From Carnobacterium maltaromaticum DSM 20342 (GTDB lineage Bacteria > Bacillota > Bacilli > Lactobacillales > Carnobacteriaceae), in NCBI RefSeq assembly GCF_000744945.1, contig NZ_JQMX01000001.1, forward strand, positions 1,922,001-1,986,000: a DNA stretch of 64,000 nucleotides, in the 5' to 3' direction. Below the pieces are notes generated by a model, which ran no database searches, had not been told where the DNA came from, and worked only from the letters and a program-made list of their open reading frames with translations. Shown piece after piece: positions 8,596-18,546 of this stretch (the first letter of the stretch is position 1; every line of letters begins with the position of its first letter). Position numbers and translations under genes: made by a program.

Positions 8596-9504
8596 TTAAT
8601 TTCTCATCCGATTTCGTTTTAATGCAAGAATATTGCTCGTTGTAAAAATTGCAATTCCAATCCAAATACTACCAAATGCTAAAAGTTGTGGCAATTCAAA
8701 GCTTTCGTTAAACAAAAAAACAGCCGAAATTAGCATTAATGTTGGTGCAATGTATTGTAAGAAACCTAATAAGATATATGAAATGTTTTTAGCTGCTTCA
8801 GCAAATAAAAACAACGGAATCGCTGTAACAATCCCCGAACCAATTAGCAATAGATTAATTGGTAAATCAAACGTCATAAAGCCTTCTTTAGAAAAGAAAA
8901 GTAAATAAATGATTGCAAATGGTGTCATTACTAATGTTTCTAGCGTTAGACCTGTAAAAGAACTAACTTGAGCTATTTTCTTGATTAATCCATATAAACT
9001 AAAAGTTAAGGCCATTGCTAACGATGCCCAAGGAATCGTTCCACTTTCAATAGCTAAAACTAAAACGCCAGTTGCCGCCAATAAACAGGCAATAAATTCA
9101 GCACGACCTAAGCGTTCTTTTAAAAAGACAGTGGCTAAAACCACATTAACTAACGGATTAATATAATATCCCAGACTCGCTTCAACCACATGTCCACTAC
9201 CAATTGAAAAAATAAAGATAAACCAATTCGCACTCACTAGTAATGCGGCTAAGATAATGGCAATCACTCGTTTATGATCTTGGAGTAAGGCTTTTGTTTC
9301 CGCTATAAAGGCTTTTGTTTTACCAGAAATAACTAAAACAACCACCATAAAAATAAATGACCAAAAAATACGGTAACATAAAATCGACAAAGCCGATACC
9401 TCACCGACACTTTTCCAATAAAGTGGCAAGACACCCCATAAAATATAGGCTATTAAGCCTGAAATCAACCCTTTTTTTTGATTTTGAACTTGTTCTTGAT
9501 TCAA
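8596..9504 (-). CDS. rarD: RarD-type EamA transporter
   Basis: About 302 residues with ten predicted helices from two EamA repeats; the N-terminal GLISGLIAYILWGVLPLYWK and central LLVSANWFIFIFSIGSGHVVEASLGYYINP are characteristic of RarD. An ATG at 9522 is in frame, but it lies within the AAAGGAAG ribosome site; TTG at 9504 has correct spacing and is preferred. RarD proteins are drug/metabolite exporters of uncertain substrate. Confidence 0.85.
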   Translation of the reverse strand: MNQEQVQNQKKGLISGLIAYILWGVLPLYWKSVGEVSALSILCYRIFWSFIFMVVVLVISGKTKAFIAETKALLQDHKRVIAIILAALLVSANWFIFIFSIGSGHVVEASLGYYINPLVNVVLATVFLKERLGRAEFIACLLAATGVLVLAIESGTIPWASLAMALTFSLYGLIKKIAQVSSFTGLTLETLVMTPFAIIYLLFFSKEGFMTFDLPINLLLIGSGIVTAIPLFLFAEAAKNISYILLGFLQYIAPTLMLISAVFLFNESFELPQLLAFGSIWIGIAIFTTSNILALKRNRMRN

Positions 9505-9582
9505 AAAAACACTTCCTTTCATGCCTTTTGATTATACCTGTTCTTGTCATAAAGTACACGATTTTATTTAATAATACTAAAA

Positions 9583-9611
9583 AAATAAGCGCAGCACCCT
9601 GCACTTATTTT
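9583..9611. terminator. Terminator overlapping the end of the coiled-coil gene
   Basis: AAATAAG-c-GCAG pairs with CTGC-a-CTTATTT, with A and T runs either side. It overlaps the stop codon of the minus-strand gene beginning at 10501 and separates it from rarD. Confidence 0.7.
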
Positions 9612-10501
9612 TTTTCTGGAAAAGCTGTTAGCTCTAATGTATCATAAAAATTTCCATAGGAGTTCAACAACTCTTTTTGTTCTCTTTTGATAAAATAATA
9701 ATTGCCAAGCTTACGAGGATTCATGACTTCTTCTAAAAATTGCTTAGAATCATTCACATACTGACTATAATGTTTGGCATCTTTTTTGCTTAAATTTAGA
9801 CTTTTGCGAGACTCACTCCATTTAAAAGGTAGATATTTCAGTTTTTTTCTTAACTCTAAAAATTCAGCTTTTTTAATCATGGTTGTACCTGTCTTAGTGT
9901 TGGATGGATTTTGAATCGCAATTTCCATTGTGGCTGTAGTTGTTTGTAGTGTTTGTTTTTTTGTATTTCTTTCGTTCTCACTTACAAATGATGAATCGAC
10001 CTTTTCTTTCACATTAACTTTACTTGCTGTTGGGCGAGTTTTTTTCTGACTTGTGTATGTGTCTATTTTTTCACTTAAGCCTAACAAGGCTTCGTAATTT
10101 TGGTTTTCTAAATTCAATAATTTTTCAATCGTATTCGTTAGCACATCTATTTTTTCACTCTGTTGTTTTAAGACGACTTCTTGGTTTTGCAATTTTTTTA
10201 AAACATCTGAAAGTTCCTCTTTTTTTACCTCTTCAGAGCTTAGATTATGTTGAGTATTCGCATAATTCCCAAATATCGCGGCGGCATAAGTTAATTTATT
10301 TTTCTTTTTTATAGTTAGGATCGCTTCCAACTCATTAATATTGGCATGTGTGTATAATCTTCTATTACGTTTATCACGATAAAAATAATCTGTATTCATC
10401 AATGTTTTTTCGATTAAACCAGATAGTCTTTGCAATAACGCCAACTCAATATCTAATTCACGAGCTACTTGGTTTGATGAATAGTATTCCAACTCCTCCA
10501 T
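9605..10501 (-). CDS. MerR-like HTH and coiled-coil protein, RacA-like, function unknown
   Basis: A 298-residue cytoplasmic protein. Residues 1-70 resemble a MerR-type DNA-binding fold (YYSSNQVARELDIELALLQRL, then RDKRNRRLYTHANINELEAI). Residues about 95-165 are a coiled coil rich in Lys, Glu and Leu, followed by a Lys/Thr/Ser-rich linker. A basic C-terminal domain (about 215-298) has FLELRKKLKYLPFKWSES. The arrangement recalls RacA-type chromosome-anchoring proteins or plasmid/phage regulators. I do not recognise a specific family for the C-terminus. It stands alone. Confidence 0.6.
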   Translation of the reverse strand: MEELEYYSSNQVARELDIELALLQRLSGLIEKTLMNTDYFYRDKRNRRLYTHANINELEAILTIKKKNKLTYAAAIFGNYANTQHNLSSEEVKKEELSDVLKKLQNQEVVLKQQSEKIDVLTNTIEKLLNLENQNYEALLGLSEKIDTYTSQKKTRPTASKVNVKEKVDSSFVSENERNTKKQTLQTTTATMEIAIQNPSNTKTGTTMIKKAEFLELRKKLKYLPFKWSESRKSLNLSKKDAKHYSQYVNDSKQFLEEVMNPRKLGNYYFIKREQKELLNSYGNFYDTLELTAFPEKK

Positions 10502-10821
10502 TAACGCTCCACTCCTTCAAATTCAATCCTAAACCTTGAGTATATTTTTTATTAATCTCATTTAGCTAAATGTTTAAATTCTATTTTTATATCCATTAAT
10601 AATGAACAAACCAATCATTATATTTTCATATAACTTTAGCTGTAACTATAGTTATTCATCTAAAATCATAGCATTCTATTCCCTTTTCCTCAACCCTTTT
10701 AAATACTTTTATTTCCCTTCCTAAGGAATTTTTTAACAAAATACATCTTTTTACATGCATTTATGCAACAACGTTCTGATTTTAGGGAAACTCTTTGCTT
10801 GCAAATCTTAAAAATAAATAG
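10502..10821. other. Non-coding gap
   Basis: A very AT-rich stretch upstream of the coiled-coil gene. I see no convincing ORF, RNA or repeat; the promoter of the minus-strand gene should lie in its left part. Confidence 0.5.
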
Positions 10822-10858
10822 AAAAAAGCCAACAATAATTGATACATTGTTGGCTTTA
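10822..10858 (-). terminator. Terminator of the pot operon
   Basis: AAAGCCAACAAT (10825-10836) pairs with ATTGTTGGCTTT (10846-10857), followed on the minus strand by a T run. It lies about 55 nt after the potD stop. Confidence 0.85.
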
Positions 10859-10913
10859 TAGTATTAATATTTGCTCTTTTTGATTAAATCACTTTTTCTA
10901 ATAAGCTTCATCA

Positions 10914-11987
10914 CTACTTGCGGTACATCTTAAACTCTAAAAATAAATCATTATAGATAGCTAAATATTTAGCACCTAAATCTTCATAGACTTCTAAATG
11001 TGACATTGTTTCATCTGACGGATAGAACTGTTCGTCTTCAACAAGCTCTTTTGGTAAATAAGCCATCGCTGCCTTATTTGGTGTTGAATACCCAATGTAT
11101 TCAGCATTTTGGGCTGCGTTTTTTGGCTCTAACATAAAATTGATAAAGGCATAGGCTGCTTCTTTATTTTTTGCTGTTTTAGGTATGACAAAATTATCAA
11201 ACCATAGATTCGACCCTTCGCTTGGAATAACGTAATGTAAATGCTCATTATTATCAAGCATTTCAGAAGCTTCACCAGAAAAGGTTACCGCTACTGCACT
11301 TTCTTCTTGAACCATGTACATTTTTATTTCATCTGCAACAATCGCTTTTACATTTGGTGTCAGGGTGCTTAATTTGTCTGAAGCTGCTGTCAATTGCTGC
11401 ATATTCTTACTATTTAATGAATAGCCTAAACTGTTTAGGGATAAGCCTATCACTTCTCTAGCTCCATCAATTAACATCACATTATTCGCTAACTTAGGAT
11501 TCCATAAGTCATCCCAGTGCTGCATTTCTTCTTCTTTGACAAATTTATCGTTATAAATAATGCCTAGCGTTCCCCAAAAATAAGGGATTGAAAATTTGTT
11601 ATTTAAATCAAAATCTAAGTCTAAAAAGCTTGAATCTATATTTTCTAAGCCTTTAATTTTTGATTTATCTAGCGGAATTAGCATCTCTTCTTTAATCATT
11701 TTTTGAATCATATATTCACTAGGAATGGTTAAATCGTAAGCTGTTCCACCTTGCTTTATCTTGGTAAACATCGCTTCATTGGAATCAAAAGTCTCGTAGG
11801 AAACCTTATAGTTCGTTTCTTTTTCAAACTTTTTAATTAAATCTGGATCAATATAGTCGCCCCAATTATATAGAGTTAGAACGTTATTTCCAGCAAAGCC
11901 TTGGGCCTTTTCTAATTGCTTGGTCATAAAGTACAAACCACTACTTAAGATTAAAATTAACGCTGTGAAGGTTACTAACTTTTTCAT
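10914..11987 (-). CDS. potD: Spermidine/putrescine ABC transporter substrate-binding protein
   Basis: A 357-residue extracellular polyamine-binding protein. A basic N-terminus plus hydrophobic segment (residues about 4-20) acts as signal or anchor; no lipobox Cys is present. Mature motifs LTLYNWGDYIDPDLIKKFEKE, YDLTIPSEYMI and IPYFWGTLGIIYND are typical of PotD/PotF. It is last in the potABCD operon and overlaps potC by 4 nt. Confidence 0.95.
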   Translation of the reverse strand: MKKLVTFTALILILSSGLYFMTKQLEKAQGFAGNNVLTLYNWGDYIDPDLIKKFEKETNYKVSYETFDSNEAMFTKIKQGGTAYDLTIPSEYMIQKMIKEEMLIPLDKSKIKGLENIDSSFLDLDFDLNNKFSIPYFWGTLGIIYNDKFVKEEEMQHWDDLWNPKLANNVMLIDGAREVIGLSLNSLGYSLNSKNMQQLTAASDKLSTLTPNVKAIVADEIKMYMVQEESAVAVTFSGEASEMLDNNEHLHYVIPSEGSNLWFDNFVIPKTAKNKEAAYAFINFMLEPKNAAQNAEYIGYSTPNKAAMAYLPKELVEDEQFYPSDETMSHLEVYEDLGAKYLAIYNDLFLEFKMYRK

Positions 11988-12811
11988 TTAATTTCCACCG
12001 CCTCTAAATGACGTTTATGCCGATTTTTTTGTTTTTTAGTTTGGCTGTGTTGTTGGATAAAATAATAGCCAGCAACTAAAATTAATGAAAAGACAAACAT
12101 CAATGCGCTCAAGGCGTTAATTTCCAAACTAACTCCCTGTCTTGCTCTTGAATAGATTTCAACAGACAGAGTTGTAAATCCATTTCCTGTTACAAAAAAG
12201 GTTACGGCAAAATCGTCTAACGAGTATGTGAATGCCATGAAAAAGCCTGCTAAAATTCCTGGTGTAATACTTGGTAAAACAATTTTACTGATTACCTGAA
12301 ATGTATTTGCTCCTAAGTCACGGGCTGCCATGCTCATGGAGTCATTCATTTCTTGTAATTTAGGTAAGACCATTAGAACCACAATTGGAATGCTGAAGGC
12401 AATGTGCGAAAGCAACACGGAACCGAATCCTAAGCCAAGTCCTAAGAAGGTAAAGAAGATCAGGAAACTAGCTCCGATAATAACATCTGGCGAAACCATC
12501 AAAATGTTATTGAAACTCAACAAGGCATTCCGTGCTTGGCGGCGCTTGGTATAGTAAATCCCCATCGCTCCAAAAGTTCCAATTAATGTGGCAATTAAAG
12601 CGGATAAAAAAGCAACTAATAACGTATTTAGGACGATTGTAATCAACCGTGTATCAGCAAAAACTTCTGCGTAATGTTCCCAGGTAAAACCGGTAAATTC
12701 ATTCATATTTCCACCGGCGTTGAAGGAGTAGAAAATTAGATAAAAGATTGGAATGTAAAGCAAAAGAAAAACGAAGGTTAAATAAATAGTTGACCATTTA
12801 AAATTTTTCAT
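11984..12811 (-). CDS. potC: Spermidine/putrescine ABC transporter permease
   Basis: A 275-residue inner-membrane permease with about six helices and the cytoplasmic EAA-type loop AARDLGANTFQVISKIVLPSI, which docks on PotA. The C-terminus is strongly basic. It overlaps potB and potD by ATGA-type junctions, showing translational coupling. It forms the heterodimeric channel with PotB. Confidence 0.94.
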   Translation of the reverse strand: MKNFKWSTIYLTFVFLLLYIPIFYLIFYSFNAGGNMNEFTGFTWEHYAEVFADTRLITIVLNTLLVAFLSALIATLIGTFGAMGIYYTKRRQARNALLSFNNILMVSPDVIIGASFLIFFTFLGLGLGFGSVLLSHIAFSIPIVVLMVLPKLQEMNDSMSMAARDLGANTFQVISKIVLPSITPGILAGFFMAFTYSLDDFAVTFFVTGNGFTTLSVEIYSRARQGVSLEINALSALMFVFSLILVAGYYFIQQHSQTKKQKNRHKRHLEAVEIK

Positions 12812-13623
12812 TTATGTTTCGCTCCTTTCCGTTTCTTTTCTCCTGTAACCAACATAATGATAATCATCGCAACAATCAGGACGACTCCAATGGTTGAACC
12901 CATGCCCCAATTTTGTGTGACTAGAAAATGTTCTTCAATGGCTGTACCTAGTGTTATTACTCGATTTCCACCAATTAAACGTGTTAGCATAAAGAGTGAA
13001 AGTGAAGGAATAAAGACGGCTTGCACACCGCTTTTAACGCCATTTAAAGTCAGTGGAAAAATGACACGACGAAAGGTTTCGACGTTATTTGCTCCTAAAT
13101 CACGACTAGCGCTAATATAAGAAGGATTCAGTTCTTGAATCGCATTAAAAATCGGTAAAATCATAAAAGGCAATTCAATATAGGCTGCAACAAACATAAA
13201 ACTAAAATCCGTAAATAAAATTTGCTGTTTTCCGATGCCAATAAATTCTAAGAAATGGTTAATGCTACCGTTCATACTGAAAATCCCAATAAATGCATAG
13301 GCTTTTAATAACAAATTAATCCAAGTTGGCAAAATAATCAGCATTAACCATAGTTGTTTGTGTTTGGTTTTATTTAAAAAGTAGGCTGTTGGGTAGCTGA
13401 TTAAGAGTGTGAAAAATGTAATCAATGACGCATACCAAATGGAATTAAAGGTCATTTTTAAATAAGTTCCCGATGTGAAATAAATTTTATAATTTTCTAA
13501 TGTAAACTGACCATTTACATCAAAAAATGATTGGTAAATAATTAAAATTAATGGAGCTACCACAAATAATGCTAACCACATCACGTAAGGGATAAAGTAA
13601 AATAGTTTTGTTTGTTTTGCCAC
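12808..13623 (-). CDS. potB: Spermidine/putrescine ABC transporter permease
   Basis: A 271-residue permease with about six helices and the EAA-type loop SASRDLGANNVETFRRVIFPL. It pairs with PotC to form the polyamine channel. It starts 12 nt after the potA stop and overlaps potC by 4 nt. Confidence 0.94.
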   Translation of the reverse strand: MAKQTKLFYFIPYVMWLALFVVAPLILIIYQSFFDVNGQFTLENYKIYFTSGTYLKMTFNSIWYASLITFFTLLISYPTAYFLNKTKHKQLWLMLIILPTWINLLLKAYAFIGIFSMNGSINHFLEFIGIGKQQILFTDFSFMFVAAYIELPFMILPIFNAIQELNPSYISASRDLGANNVETFRRVIFPLTLNGVKSGVQAVFIPSLSLFMLTRLIGGNRVITLGTAIEEHFLVTQNWGMGSTIGVVLIVAMIIIMLVTGEKKRKGAKHK

Positions 13624-13635
13624 GAATATCCCTCC

Positions 13636-14730
13636 TTAATCCTCATCATAACTGTCTAAGCGTGCATCAAATTCTTCTTCTGTTTCACCAAAACGCATAA
13701 CATGAATGTCTTCTGCTTCAAAGAAAATACCAACTTCTGCACCAACAGTAGCTTTTTTAGTGGAGTGGATTACCCAGATGTTCTCGTCCATGTCCTTACA
13801 AACAATTTCATAATGGACACCACGGAATAATTGCGTCGCCACGGTTGCACTTAATTTACCTTTTTCTACTGTTGTGATGGTTAGATCTTCTGGACGAATC
13901 ACAATTTCAACTTTTTCATTTTGACGCATGCCTGCATCAACACATTCAAAGGTATGATTCACAAAGCGGACTTCATAATCAGCAACCATTTGGCCTTCTA
14001 CAATGTTACTCTCTCCAATGAAGTTTGCTACAAAGCGGTCTATTGGCTCATCGTAAATATCAACAGGCGATCCACTTTGCACGATTTCGCCTTTATTCAT
14101 AACAAAAATTTCATCGCTCATAGCCAAAGCTTCTTCTTGATCATGAGTCACAAAGACAAAAGTAATACCTAAACGACGTTGTAACTCACGCAATTCATAC
14201 TGCATTTCTGTCCGTAATTTTAAATCTAGTGCCGATAAAGGTTCATCTAATAAAAGCACTTCTGGCTCGTTAACAAGTGCTCTAGCAATTGCAACACGTT
14301 GTCGTTGACCACCAGACATTTCACTAATATCTCTTTCTTCAAAGCCAGGCAATTGCACCATTTTAAGGACATCTTTGACTTTTTCTTCAATCACTTTTTT
14401 ATTCATTTTTTTGATAGTTAACCCAAAAGCAATATTGTCGAAAACATTCATATGGGGAAAGAGCGCGTAATCTTGAAACACTGTGTTTACTTTGCGTTTA
14501 TTGGCAGGGATATCATTAACTCGCTGACCATCTAACATAATTGTCCCAGATGTCGCTTCCGTAAAACCAGCAATTAAACGTAAGATCGTGGTTTTACCAC
14601 AACCTGATGGTCCTAACAAGGTATAAAATTTGCCACGTTCAATTTCAAAATCAATACTTTTTAAGACTGGTTCGTCATCATCGTATTGTTTAATGATATT
14701 TTCAAAGGTTATAATTGTGTTCTTTGTCAT
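13636..14730 (-). CDS. potA: Spermidine/putrescine ABC transporter ATP-binding protein
   Basis: A 364-residue ATPase: Walker A GPSGCGKT (40-47), signature [14 protein letters not shown], Walker [13 protein letters not shown] and switch HDQEEAL. A C-terminal TOBE regulatory domain (about 280-345) has [12 protein letters not shown]. It energises PotBC. It follows the regulator gene by 18 nt in the same operon. Confidence 0.95.
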   Translation of the reverse strand: MTKNTIITFENIIKQYDDDEPVLKSIDFEIERGKFYTLLGPSGCGKTTILRLIAGFTEATSGTIMLDGQRVNDIPANKRKVNTVFQDYALFPHMNVFDNIAFGLTIKKMNKKVIEEKVKDVLKMVQLPGFEERDISEMSGGQRQRVAIARALVNEPEVLLLDEPLSALDLKLRTEMQYELRELQRRLGITFVFVTHDQEEALAMSDEIFVMNKGEIVQSGSPVDIYDEPIDRFVANFIGESNIVEGQMVADYEVRFVNHTFECVDAGMRQNEKVEIVIRPEDLTITTVEKGKLSATVATQLFRGVHYEIVCKDMDENIWVIHSTKKATVGAEVGIFFEAEDIHVMRFGETEEEFDARLDSYDED

Positions 14731-14748
14731 TTATTTTCCACTCCAATT

Positions 14749-15291
14749 CTACAAATATGAATTCGTCACGACTACTAGCAAATTACTTATTCCATTAAAT
14801 TCATTTTTTATTTGATGGTGATCGGTCGCATGAAAATAGATTGATTCACCTTTTTTTGCAAAATAACGTTTCAACCCAATTTCGATACAAACAGCACCTT
14901 CTGTTACATACGCAAAAGTTTCGGCTAAGGAAGGGGGAAATTCTTTGAATTCACCTTTTTCTTTAAATGTTAATTGGATTGGTTCCATTTCATTTTCATT
15001 TGATTCTGGCACCAACCATTGAATTTTATAACCTTTTTCTTCATCTTCAAAATTGGTCATTTCATTTTCTGTATAAACAACACGTTGTTCTTCTTGTCCT
15101 TCGTCAAAAAAATCTTTTGGACTACAACCTAAGACTTCAAGTAAATCAAAAAAAGTCTCTAACGAAGGGGAACTTAAGTCACGTTCTAATTGAGATATGT
15201 ATCCTTTACTCAAATCGGTGCGTTCTCCCAACTCTTCTTGCGTTAAATTCTTTTGAATGCGCAAATTTTTAATTCGATTGCCAATTTCCAC
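14749..15291 (-). CDS. XRE-family regulator with C-terminal cupin, polyamine-linked
   Basis: A 180-residue regulator: an N-terminal helix-turn-helix (IGNRIKNLRIQKNLTQEELGERTDLSKGYISQLERD, residues about 2-45) and a C-terminal cupin (about 110-180, EGAVCIEIGLKRYFAKKGESIYFHATDHHQIKN in pieces). This matches the PuuR/SinR-cupin type that often precedes polyamine transporter genes. It is the first gene of the pot operon and probably senses polyamine through the cupin. Repeated TTTAC/GTAAA sites just upstream are plausible operators. Confidence 0.9.
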   Translation of the reverse strand: MEIGNRIKNLRIQKNLTQEELGERTDLSKGYISQLERDLSSPSLETFFDLLEVLGCSPKDFFDEGQEEQRVVYTENEMTNFEDEEKGYKIQWLVPESNENEMEPIQLTFKEKGEFKEFPPSLAETFAYVTEGAVCIEIGLKRYFAKKGESIYFHATDHHQIKNEFNGISNLLVVVTNSYL

Positions 15292-15311
15292 TTTGTCACC
15301 GCCTTTTCTTG

Positions 15312-15373
15312 AGTTTACTGTGGGTAAACTTGAAACAACTATTGTTTACTTATACTAAGTATTAAGTTTACTC
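15312..15373 (-). promoter_or_regulatory. Candidate operator cluster for the cupin-XRE regulator
   Basis: Four near-identical half-sites lie in 62 bp: AGTTTAC (15312-15318), GTAAACT (15324-15330, inverted), TGTTTACTT (15343-15350) and AAGTTTACTC (15364-15373). The first two form a perfect inverted repeat with a 5-nt spacer. The cluster covers the presumed promoter upstream of the regulator-pot operon. Confidence 0.55.
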
Positions 15374-15465
15374 AAACCTTTTTTAATTATACAGTTTTTT
15401 TCTAAAAAAACAATCAAAAACTGTTATTTTTTTAAAAGTTTCTATCTCATTTAATAACATAGAAA

Positions 15466-15508
15466 CAAAAAAAGCTGAACTTATTTTTCAACAAGTTCAG
15501 CTTTTTTT
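15466..15508 (-). terminator. Terminator of the Na+/H+ antiporter gene
   Basis: AAAAAGCTGAACTT pairs with AAGTTCAGCTTTTT around a short loop, with A and T runs on both sides, directly after the antiporter stop codon. Confidence 0.85.
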
Positions 15509-15510
15509 AC

Positions 15511-17646
15511 TTATTCTTCTTCACCAATATCCATGACGGAACTTTCAGTGTAATTTACAAAACGACGTAACTGTGTCGCTAAATCACGACTGATATCTCC
15601 ATTTTCAAACATTTTTTGAATATCTGTTCGCTCAGCATTTAAAGCCTTTAAGCGCAATTCCTGTAACTGTTGATCATACTCTTCAGCATAATCTTCGCCA
15701 TAACGTTTAATTCGTTCAATCTTATTACGGTATTCAACAATTAAATGATACGCAACAGCCTTATCTGTTCGTGAGCCTTTTTTTCGATCTTTCTTCATAA
15801 AGGCAGATACACTGCGAATAGCACTCTTTGCTGCTTCTTTTTCCAAAGCCAAACGTTTGCGGTATTCTTCTTGGTAAGCTTCTCTTGTACCTAGAGTGAA
15901 AAACAAGCCTAAATTACGACGGTAAAAACGACGTGCTAGAATCCATAAACGTTTGAATTTAGAGGACCAATCACTAGTTAACGCATTTCGGCGACGCGCC
16001 AAAGCTTTTAGATATTGCTCAGCTATCTCTCGTTCAACTTCCCCGTTATCTCGCATTTCTTTGACTCTTGCAACTTCAGCATCCAATGCAACTAAACGAA
16101 TTGCAATCTCTTCTTTTAAAAATTGAGCAATGCTTTCTTTGCTATTATACTCCATTTGCAAACGACGAATCATATGATTGTATTCATGGATCAAGTCGTA
16201 AGAGGCCATCCGATTTTCTGGTCGGCTTTCTTGCTCAATAGTTCGAATGGCAATTTGCATAATCCGAATTCGTGCTTGGGCTTCTTTCAGCTCCTCTTCT
16301 TTTGGATCTTCTAAAACAGAATTTTCCGGAAAATCAATCAATTCATCGCCAGATGTTTCAAAACGTTTTTTGGAATCTGTTAAAATTGGCAATGCAATTG
16401 TAGCGGCAATCAAGGTTGCTACAATAACACCTGATGCCACAAATAACATGACTGAACGCTGTGGAAAGGCTGCACCAGATTCTAAGAGATACGGAACGGA
16501 TAGAATCCCCGCCATCGTTACAGCTCCACGAACTCCCGTTAAACCAGACATCAAAGCAATTTTGAAATCAGGTTTTACACCGGATTTATTTTTACCAAAT
16601 GAGAAACCAAACCACATGTAGCTATAGGTCCATAGTATCCGCGATACTAAAATAACTAACCATAATAAGATAACATAACCAAATAATAAGTAGTTAGACA
16701 TTAAAGGATTTTCTAAAGCTGTTCGCATAGCAAATGGCAATTCAATTCCTAAGATTAAAAACATCATTCCATTTAATAGATAAATAATGACATCCCATGT
16801 TCGTTCTGTAACGATTCGAACTTCAGCCATTCGATTTTCAGTGACTGTTTTCTTATTATTCGCTACAACACCTGCGGCTACAACCGCGATAACTCCAGAG
16901 GCATGAAAAAGTTCCTCAACAATAATGTAGATAATAAACGGTGTTAATATTTGGATTAACGTATGCAAGACCACATCTTTAATTCCTTGAGCACTTAACC
17001 ATTCTTTGATAGCCAGTAAAACTAGCTGTAAAACAATACCTAATAACACTCCGACAATTGCCATATAAAAGAAATCAATGGTCGCTGTTTTTAATGAAAA
17101 TACTCCCGTTACAGTTGCGGCTATTGCATATTTAAATGCAATTAGTCCACTTGCATCATTGACTAAACTTTCGCCTCGAACTAAACGTAAAACGCCTGTT
17201 GGAAGCTTTACTCGCTCCGCAATCCCATTTACAGCAACTGGATCGGTTGGAGATAAGATCGCAGCTAAGGCTAAAGCTGCTGGCAATGGCATTTTTCCAT
17301 CTGTCACAAAATACATGATATAACCACCAATGACAGTGGTTAAAAAAACTAATAAGATTGAATTACCAAAAATCGGAATTCGTAAATTCCATAAATCCCG
17401 TTTTGGATAGTGACGCCCATCATTATAAAGTAAGGGAGCCACAAAAAGTAACATAAACCAGCTAGTCTCTAATTCAATCTGCGTGCCGAAGACTAGCGCA
17501 ACAATTAAGCCTAAGCCGATTTGAATTAAAGCCGTGGGGATGGAGACAATATAATGACTAATGATGTTCGATAGAACAACCATGACGAATAAAATTATCG
17601 CACCTTCTAAAATTGGCAAAAGCGTATTCACTTCCTTTTTATACAT
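15511..17646 (-). CDS. Na+/H+ antiporter, CPA1 family
   Basis: A 711-residue protein. Residues 1-425 contain about 12 helices of the NhaP/YjcE-type CPA1 exchanger, with the ion-site SPTDPVAV motif and LVNDASGLIAFKYA. Residues 440-700 are a long charged, helical cytoplasmic tail rich in Glu, Arg and Lys. It exchanges Na+ (or K+) for H+ at the membrane, supporting pH and salt homeostasis. The gene is monocistronic with its own terminator. Confidence 0.92.
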   Translation of the reverse strand: MYKKEVNTLLPILEGAIILFVMVVLSNIISHYIVSIPTALIQIGLGLIVALVFGTQIELETSWFMLLFVAPLLYNDGRHYPKRDLWNLRIPIFGNSILLVFLTTVIGGYIMYFVTDGKMPLPAALALAAILSPTDPVAVNGIAERVKLPTGVLRLVRGESLVNDASGLIAFKYAIAATVTGVFSLKTATIDFFYMAIVGVLLGIVLQLVLLAIKEWLSAQGIKDVVLHTLIQILTPFIIYIIVEELFHASGVIAVVAAGVVANNKKTVTENRMAEVRIVTERTWDVIIYLLNGMMFLILGIELPFAMRTALENPLMSNYLLFGYVILLWLVILVSRILWTYSYMWFGFSFGKNKSGVKPDFKIALMSGLTGVRGAVTMAGILSVPYLLESGAAFPQRSVMLFVASGVIVATLIAATIALPILTDSKKRFETSGDELIDFPENSVLEDPKEEELKEAQARIRIMQIAIRTIEQESRPENRMASYDLIHEYNHMIRRLQMEYNSKESIAQFLKEEIAIRLVALDAEVARVKEMRDNGEVEREIAEQYLKALARRRNALTSDWSSKFKRLWILARRFYRRNLGLFFTLGTREAYQEEYRKRLALEKEAAKSAIRSVSAFMKKDRKKGSRTDKAVAYHLIVEYRNKIERIKRYGEDYAEEYDQQLQELRLKALNAERTDIQKMFENGDISRDLATQLRRFVNYTESSVMDIGEEE

Positions 17647-17847
17647 TTATTTAAAACCTACATTAAATTATAGCATAAAAATCACTAAAAATTTTTTTTA
17701 TTCTCTTTTTATGCTGAATGTTATCTTTAAATAAGGAGGCCAGAATTATAATTTCTACTTAGAGGCCGTAACAAATTAAATTTGCTTTACTTACTTACTA
17801 AAAATAAGTATAATGAAGGAAATAACTTAGAAACAGGTGAGGACTCA

Positions 17848-18546
17848 ATGAAAATCGAATTTTTCCATGACGTAATATGTAGTTTTTGTTTCCCAATGTC
17901 TTACAGAATAAGACAATTGAAAGCAGATATGCCTGAGCTTGAAATTGTCCATCGTTCCTTCGCTTTAGTCAAAACGCCAACTGATTTTATTGCGATGTTT
18001 GGTTCAAGAGAACAAGCTAAAGCAGAAATCATGAGTCATTGGAAGCATGCCAATCAAAATGATGATTTGCATCGTTTTAATATTGAAGGAATGAAAAAAG
18101 AATCTTTTCTGTTTCCCACTTCAATGAATGGACTAACTGCAGTCAAAGCTGCTGAAATTATTGAAGGAAGCAATGCTGGCTGGGATCTTTTTGATGCTTT
18201 ACAAAAAGCATTTTTTGTTGAGAATAAAAATATTGAATCACCAGATATTATCAAGCAAGAAGTCGTCAAACTTGGACTAGATTTAAATACGTGGGAAGAA
18301 GCATTTCAGGCTACTTCTACTAAAACACAAGTCGAAGAAGACTTCAATTTAGCAAATAACTACTCCATTAAAAGCATTCCAACGTTAATCGTCAATGGAA
18401 AATATGAAATAAGCGGAGCACAACCGTTGGCTAAAATTAAAGATTATTTGAAAATTATTCAAGAGAAAGAAAACACTAAAGTCGTTCTGCAAGATATTGG
18501 TGGTGAATCTTGTAATCTCGAAGATGGAAAATGGAATTGTGACTAG
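17848..18546 (+). CDS. DsbA-family thiol oxidoreductase, FrnE-like
   Basis: A 232-residue cytoplasmic thioredoxin-fold protein. The active site is CSFC (Cys11-Cys14), following MKIEFFHDVI. The helical insert and cis-Pro region SIKSIPTLIVNG and AISGAQP-type motif (EISGAQPL) are typical of FrnE/YwbO proteins. A C-terminal Cys pair (ESC...NCD) is spaced by eight residues. An earlier in-frame ATG at 17782 is less likely because CAGGTGAGGA sits directly before ATG 17848. A paralogue lies at 31051. Confidence 0.88.
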   Translation: MKIEFFHDVICSFCFPMSYRIRQLKADMPELEIVHRSFALVKTPTDFIAMFGSREQAKAEIMSHWKHANQNDDLHRFNIEGMKKESFLFPTSMNGLTAVKAAEIIEGSNAGWDLFDALQKAFFVENKNIESPDIIKQEVVKLGLDLNTWEEAFQATSTKTQVEEDFNLANNYSIKSIPTLIVNGKYEISGAQPLAKIKDYLKIIQEKENTKVVLQDIGGESCNLEDGKWNCD

